Source: Deltaproteobacteria bacterium UBA2957
GTDB taxonomy: Bacteria; Myxococcota_A; UBA796
Reading direction: 5' to 3'
Assembly (NCBI GenBank): GCA_002348535.1
Contig: DEBL01000198.1
Location: forward strand, 1 to 7,767
Length of the DNA stretch: 7,767 nt
Made by a program: the position numbers and the translations under genes. The notes below the pieces were generated by a model, which saw only the letters and a program-made list of their open reading frames with translations, was not told the DNA's origin and searched no databases. Positions 5,468-7,767 of the stretch are shown piece by piece; within the stretch, counting starts at the first letter, position 1, and every line of letters begins with the position of its first letter.

Positions 5468-6679
5468 ATGTCTTATGCAGAAGAAGCCCTCGCACACGGT
5501 GTTGCCCGACACCGCGCCGGCCACCTTTCCGAAGCTCAATCAGTGTACGAGTCTGTAATTTCGCTTTCGCTTGATCCGAAAATTAGCGGCGCAGCGCTGG
5601 CCCACCTTTCGACGCTTCACCTGAAGCGAAACCGTATCGGTGCCGCATTGCTTGCAGCGAATCAGGCCTTGCGCCACAACGACGACAACGGCACTGCTTT
5701 GTGGGCATGGCTGCAATGCCAACGCCGACTCGGCATGCCTGAGCGTGCCCTCGAGGCGTTGAAACGGAGACCCACGCACGGGCTGCCTCCTCAGATCCTG
5801 CATGAAATGGCGCTGAGCCATGAGGCGTGCGGTCACCATCGAAAGGCTTACCTCTGCTTTAAGGAAGCAAAACGGCGGATCTCCTTCACGGACCTCGACG
5901 TCGATCGCAACCTGCTTCTCGACTACATTGCCGCCATCGCCAAGACCCCTCCGCTTAATGCTGACGCCCTTGGACCTCCGCTCATGAGCCAGAATGACGC
6001 CCCAATTTTTCTGGTTGGATTTAACGAATCGGGCGTGAAAGAACTCGGCGAAATGCTCAACAAACACCCCGGCCTGCGATTGGCTGCAGACCTCCCTGCC
6101 CTCGTCGATGCTCGCCGAGAACTGAATGATAAAGACCCCGGTAATCTCGCAGCGGTCAACGACGATGAGTGGCGCCGTGCTCAGGCAGCCTATTTTGCGT
6201 GTGTCGACCGAACGGTTGCGGGTAGTGGCCGAATCATCGATGCGCTCCCCATGAACGTACTCATGGTGAACCTGATTCGTCATTTGTTTCCGGATTCCAT
6301 CGTGGTCCACTGCGTTCGACACCCGTGCGAAGCGGTCCTCGAGACTTTTTTTCGCCCATACGCACTGAACAATGTCACATGCCATTTCGACCGTCTCGAG
6401 CGAACGGCGCTGACCTATGCAGGAGTGATGGCAGCAGTGAGTCGGATGGAGACCGAACAGCGTATCGAACTGTCGACCATTCATTATGAAGACTTGATGA
6501 ACCACCCCAATGAAATTGTTTCTGCCATCACAGCAGCCATTGGACTGGATTGCACCGACTTCGGCACAATTGCGCCGCGCAGTCCCACAGACCGCTGGGT
6601 GAACTACCGCAGCGAGCTGAGCCGCTGGCTGTCTACACTGCTTCCGTTGGCGGAGGGGTGGGGTTACCCAGCGAAATAG
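5468..6679 (+). CDS. TPR-sulfotransferase-like protein with degenerate PAPS-binding sites
   Basis: A 403-residue protein without signal peptide. Residues 1-160 are helical repeats of the TPR type: ALAHGVARHRAGHLSEAQSV, then ALAHLSTLHLKRNRIGAALL, AWLQCQRRLGMPERALEAL and MALSHEACGHHRKAYLCFKEA. Residues 178-400 follow the layout of the sulfotransferase domain found in TPR fusions: PIFLVGFNESGVKELGEML (179-197) in place of PIFIVGMPRSGTTLLEQIL, DALPMN (258-263) for DKxPxN, FPDSIVVHCVRHP (274-286), IHYEDL (338-343) and DRWVNYRSEL (375-384). The fold is therefore recognisable, but the PAPS-loop Arg and Thr residues, the acidic residue of GElp (here ADLP), the Lys of DKxP and the Ser of the 3'-phosphate site (Glu292 here) are all changed; Arg284 remains. 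Normal sulfation looks doubtful. ATG 5468 has only a weak AAGAG site. The final 16 bases overlap the convergent gene. Confidence 0.8.
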   Translation: MSYAEEALAHGVARHRAGHLSEAQSVYESVISLSLDPKISGAALAHLSTLHLKRNRIGAALLAANQALRHNDDNGTALWAWLQCQRRLGMPERALEALKRRPTHGLPPQILHEMALSHEACGHHRKAYLCFKEAKRRISFTDLDVDRNLLLDYIAAIAKTPPLNADALGPPLMSQNDAPIFLVGFNESGVKELGEMLNKHPGLRLAADLPALVDARRELNDKDPGNLAAVNDDEWRRAQAAYFACVDRTVAGSGRIIDALPMNVLMVNLIRHLFPDSIVVHCVRHPCEAVLETFFRPYALNNVTCHFDRLERTALTYAGVMAAVSRMETEQRIELSTIHYEDLMNHPNEIVSAITAAIGLDCTDFGTIAPRSPTDRWVNYRSELSRWLSTLLPLAEGWGYPAK

Positions 6680-7503
6680 GCCCGGGCGTCCGCGAACGCA
6701 GCGATTAGGCTGCCCGATTGCAGGTCGATCCAGACCAAATAATCGCTCGCTGCGGTGACCGCATGGGCAGCGATCAAAGAGCCACCCGGAGACTGCTTGA
6801 GGTGGTCAACCACCCTTGCAGCCGCCACTGCGCGCTCCAACTCGCCATCACTCAAAAACTTGGACCGGTGTGACTTCCAAAGTGCCGTCAATACATCGCG
6901 CTCTTCGGCCACCTTGGCGGCCTTAACATCGATGTCACCGACACCGGGCAGGCTCGCTTCGATGAGCGACTGAATTCGCTCCGTCAGTGTCTGGCTCGTT
7001 CGAGCCTCGGCGGCGGCTTCCATGCTCGCGGCTTCCCGTGCGGCATCAAGGGCCGCCTTCGGACGTACTGCGCGCGCAGCAAGTCGCTCCAAACGCGACA
7101 AGCGCTGCCCGTATCGAGGAACAACGTCCTCGTCCGGTTCTGGATTAGGGACTTGGTTTAGTGCAAACAGCGCTTCCGGCTTGCTGGCCGTCCAATCGTC
7201 GCTCGCAGGCAGGTCACCGATGAATTCCACGTTGGCATCCGTACCGGGCCGGCTTCGTACTGGACCGGCTCCAGCCACCTCTGCCTTTTCCGTCGCGGAT
7301 GGCGACGGTGCCGGCGCCATCTCTGTTGGCGCGTCCTCCAAGTCGAGACCGCTTTCGATCCCCGAGAAGGTCTCGGGCCGAGGAGCAGGTCGTCCCGGCT
7401 GGGTGATCCCGCTTGGTGCGGGCGCATCCTGCATCACATCGCTGGGGTCCGGTGCGTCAAACAAACTGGAGAGAGGGTCGAAGCCTTTTTTACGATCTGA
7501 CAT
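6664..7503 (-). CDS. Uncharacterised protein with disordered N-half and helical C-half
   Basis: A 279-residue soluble protein I do not recognise. Residues 1-15 (MSDRKKGFDPLSSLFDA) look like a short conserved peptide motif, basic then amphipathic. Residues 16-130 are rich in Pro, Ala, Asp, Glu and Ser and probably disordered. Residues 131-235 are Ala/Arg/Glu-rich and predicted helical, possibly coiled coil (RLSRLERLAARAVR, ALDAAREAASMEAAAEAR, then a segment around 197-235). The tail has two copies of a small motif: GGSLIAAHAVTAA (240-252) and SGSLIAAFADARA (263-275). There is no signal peptide or membrane segment, suggesting a cytoplasmic adaptor or scaffold, but that is a guess. ATG 7503 is chosen because AGGA lies eight bases upstream; the frame stays open to 7572. 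It is divergent from the phosphatase gene and tail-overlaps the TPR-sulfotransferase gene by 16 bp. Confidence 0.7.
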   Translation of the reverse strand: MSDRKKGFDPLSSLFDAPDPSDVMQDAPAPSGITQPGRPAPRPETFSGIESGLDLEDAPTEMAPAPSPSATEKAEVAGAGPVRSRPGTDANVEFIGDLPASDDWTASKPEALFALNQVPNPEPDEDVVPRYGQRLSRLERLAARAVRPKAALDAAREAASMEAAAEARTSQTLTERIQSLIEASLPGVGDIDVKAAKVAEERDVLTALWKSHRSKFLSDGELERAVAAARVVDHLKQSPGGSLIAAHAVTAASDYLVWIDLQSGSLIAAFADARAYFAG

Positions 7504-7511
7504 GGTGCGCA

Positions 7512-7515
7512 TCCT
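7512..7515 (-). promoter_or_regulatory. Shine-Dalgarno site supporting ATG 7503
   Basis: AGGA on the reverse strand lies eight bases upstream of ATG 7503. It favours this start over the in-frame ATG 7512, which overlaps the site, and the longer extension. Confidence 0.5.
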
Positions 7516-7560
7516 ACTCAGGTGGCCGGGAACACCCCGACTTGGGTTACGGTTTAGCTC

Positions 7561-7767
7561 ATGCTGCCCCACCTATGCAATGCCTTTGACATGGATGCAG
7601 CCCGCAAACAGGGGGCTACGCCCGTGTTTTTGATTCGACACGGACAGACCGAGTGGAATCGTGAGGGACGTTTTTTGGGGCGAACCGACATTCCACTTGA
7701 TGAAACCGGCATGACCCAAGCCCAAACGCTCGCTGACCGACTCAGCACACACTCGGTCAGCCACGTG
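7561..7767 (+). CDS. Histidine phosphatase / phosphoglycerate mutase-like protein, 3' end beyond window
   Basis: The first 69 codons of a gene cut by the right edge. Residues 22-33 read VFLIRHGQTEWN, the phosphohistidine motif RHG with catalytic His27, followed by GRFLGRTDIPLDETGMTQAQTLADRL, the usual second block of small GpmB/CobC-type phosphatases. These enzymes form a phosphohistidine intermediate on small phosphorylated metabolites; the substrate cannot be told from this fragment (phosphoglycerate, alpha-ribazole phosphate and others are possible). A TAG at 7555-7557 closes the frame, so ATG 7561 is the longest start. ATG 7591 is possible. GTG 7624 would begin directly at VFLIRHG, as is normal for the family, with AGGGGG upstream, so the true start is unsettled. 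It is divergent from the gene ending at 6664. Confidence 0.85.
   Translation, partial: MLPHLCNAFDMDAARKQGATPVFLIRHGQTEWNREGRFLGRTDIPLDETGMTQAQTLADRLSTHSVSHV

Noticed and set aside
5540..6505. A 321-codon open frame on the reverse strand inside the TPR-sulfotransferase gene
   Set aside because: Its translation is rich in Cys, His and Gln without family resemblance, while the forward frame has clear TPR and sulfotransferase landmarks throughout.
7022..7633. A 203-codon forward frame opposite the uncharacterised gene and into the phosphatase
   Set aside because: Low-complexity antisense of an Ala/Pro-rich gene; it also conflicts with the phosphatase frame carrying RHGQTEWN.
1..7767. Mobile elements, CRISPR arrays, tRNA or rRNA genes
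   Set aside because: No transposase or integrase motif, regularly spaced repeat array, tRNA-like cloverleaf or rRNA sequence was seen on either strand by eye; a dedicated search was not possible.

Overview
The window is a densely packed piece of a bacterial chromosome with moderately high GC content. It shows no mobile element, tRNA, rRNA or CRISPR array. Nine coding regions are supported, eight complete and one cut by the right edge. Three complete ones have recognisable housekeeping-type families: a BASS/SBF-type transporter, a type II phosphatidylserine synthase (pssA) and an M3-family oligoendopeptidase. The cut gene is a histidine phosphatase. The organism looks Gram-negative with abundant exported lipoproteins. 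The Asp-Thr-Gly-rich small lipoprotein, the secreted protein with a TLTVHGTV...RIISRV type domain and the TPR-sulfotransferase fusion recall Myxococcota/Bradymonadota-like (deltaproteobacterial) genomes, but this placement is an inference from style and not a phylogenetic result.

Layout, left to right. Bases 1-240 hold no gene I can support, only a short hairpin. A BASS transporter (+, 241-1089) runs tail-to-tail into pssA (-, 1082-1816), overlapping it by 8 bp. pssA is divergent from an M3 peptidase (+, 1928-3619). The peptidase is followed through an ATGA overlap by a 63-residue lipoprotein (+, 3616-3807). That gene meets, 7 bp away, a YceI-domain lipoprotein (-, 3815-4501). Upstream of the YceI gene on the same strand lies a secreted protein of unknown function (-, 4565-5413), possibly in one transcript with it. 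A 54-bp gap containing a perfect 8-bp inverted repeat separates it from a divergent TPR-sulfotransferase-like gene (+, 5468-6679). That gene overlaps by 16 bp the end of an uncharacterised Pro/Ala/Asp-rich protein (-, 6664-7503). The latter is divergent from the histidine phosphatase (+, 7561 to beyond the edge).

The genes do not form one pathway. The likely transcription units are: the transporter alone; pssA alone; peptidase plus lipoprotein; secreted protein plus YceI lipoprotein; and the last three genes singly. Strand alternates often, and convergent ends overlap or nearly touch, so antisense read-through is likely unless Rho acts.

No new defence or mobile system is evident. The most interesting item is the TPR-sulfotransferase-like protein: the fold-level landmarks are present, but nearly every residue expected to bind PAPS or catalyse sulfation is substituted, suggesting a pseudoenzyme or a changed activity. 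It is divergently paired, across a palindrome, with an exported protein of unknown function.
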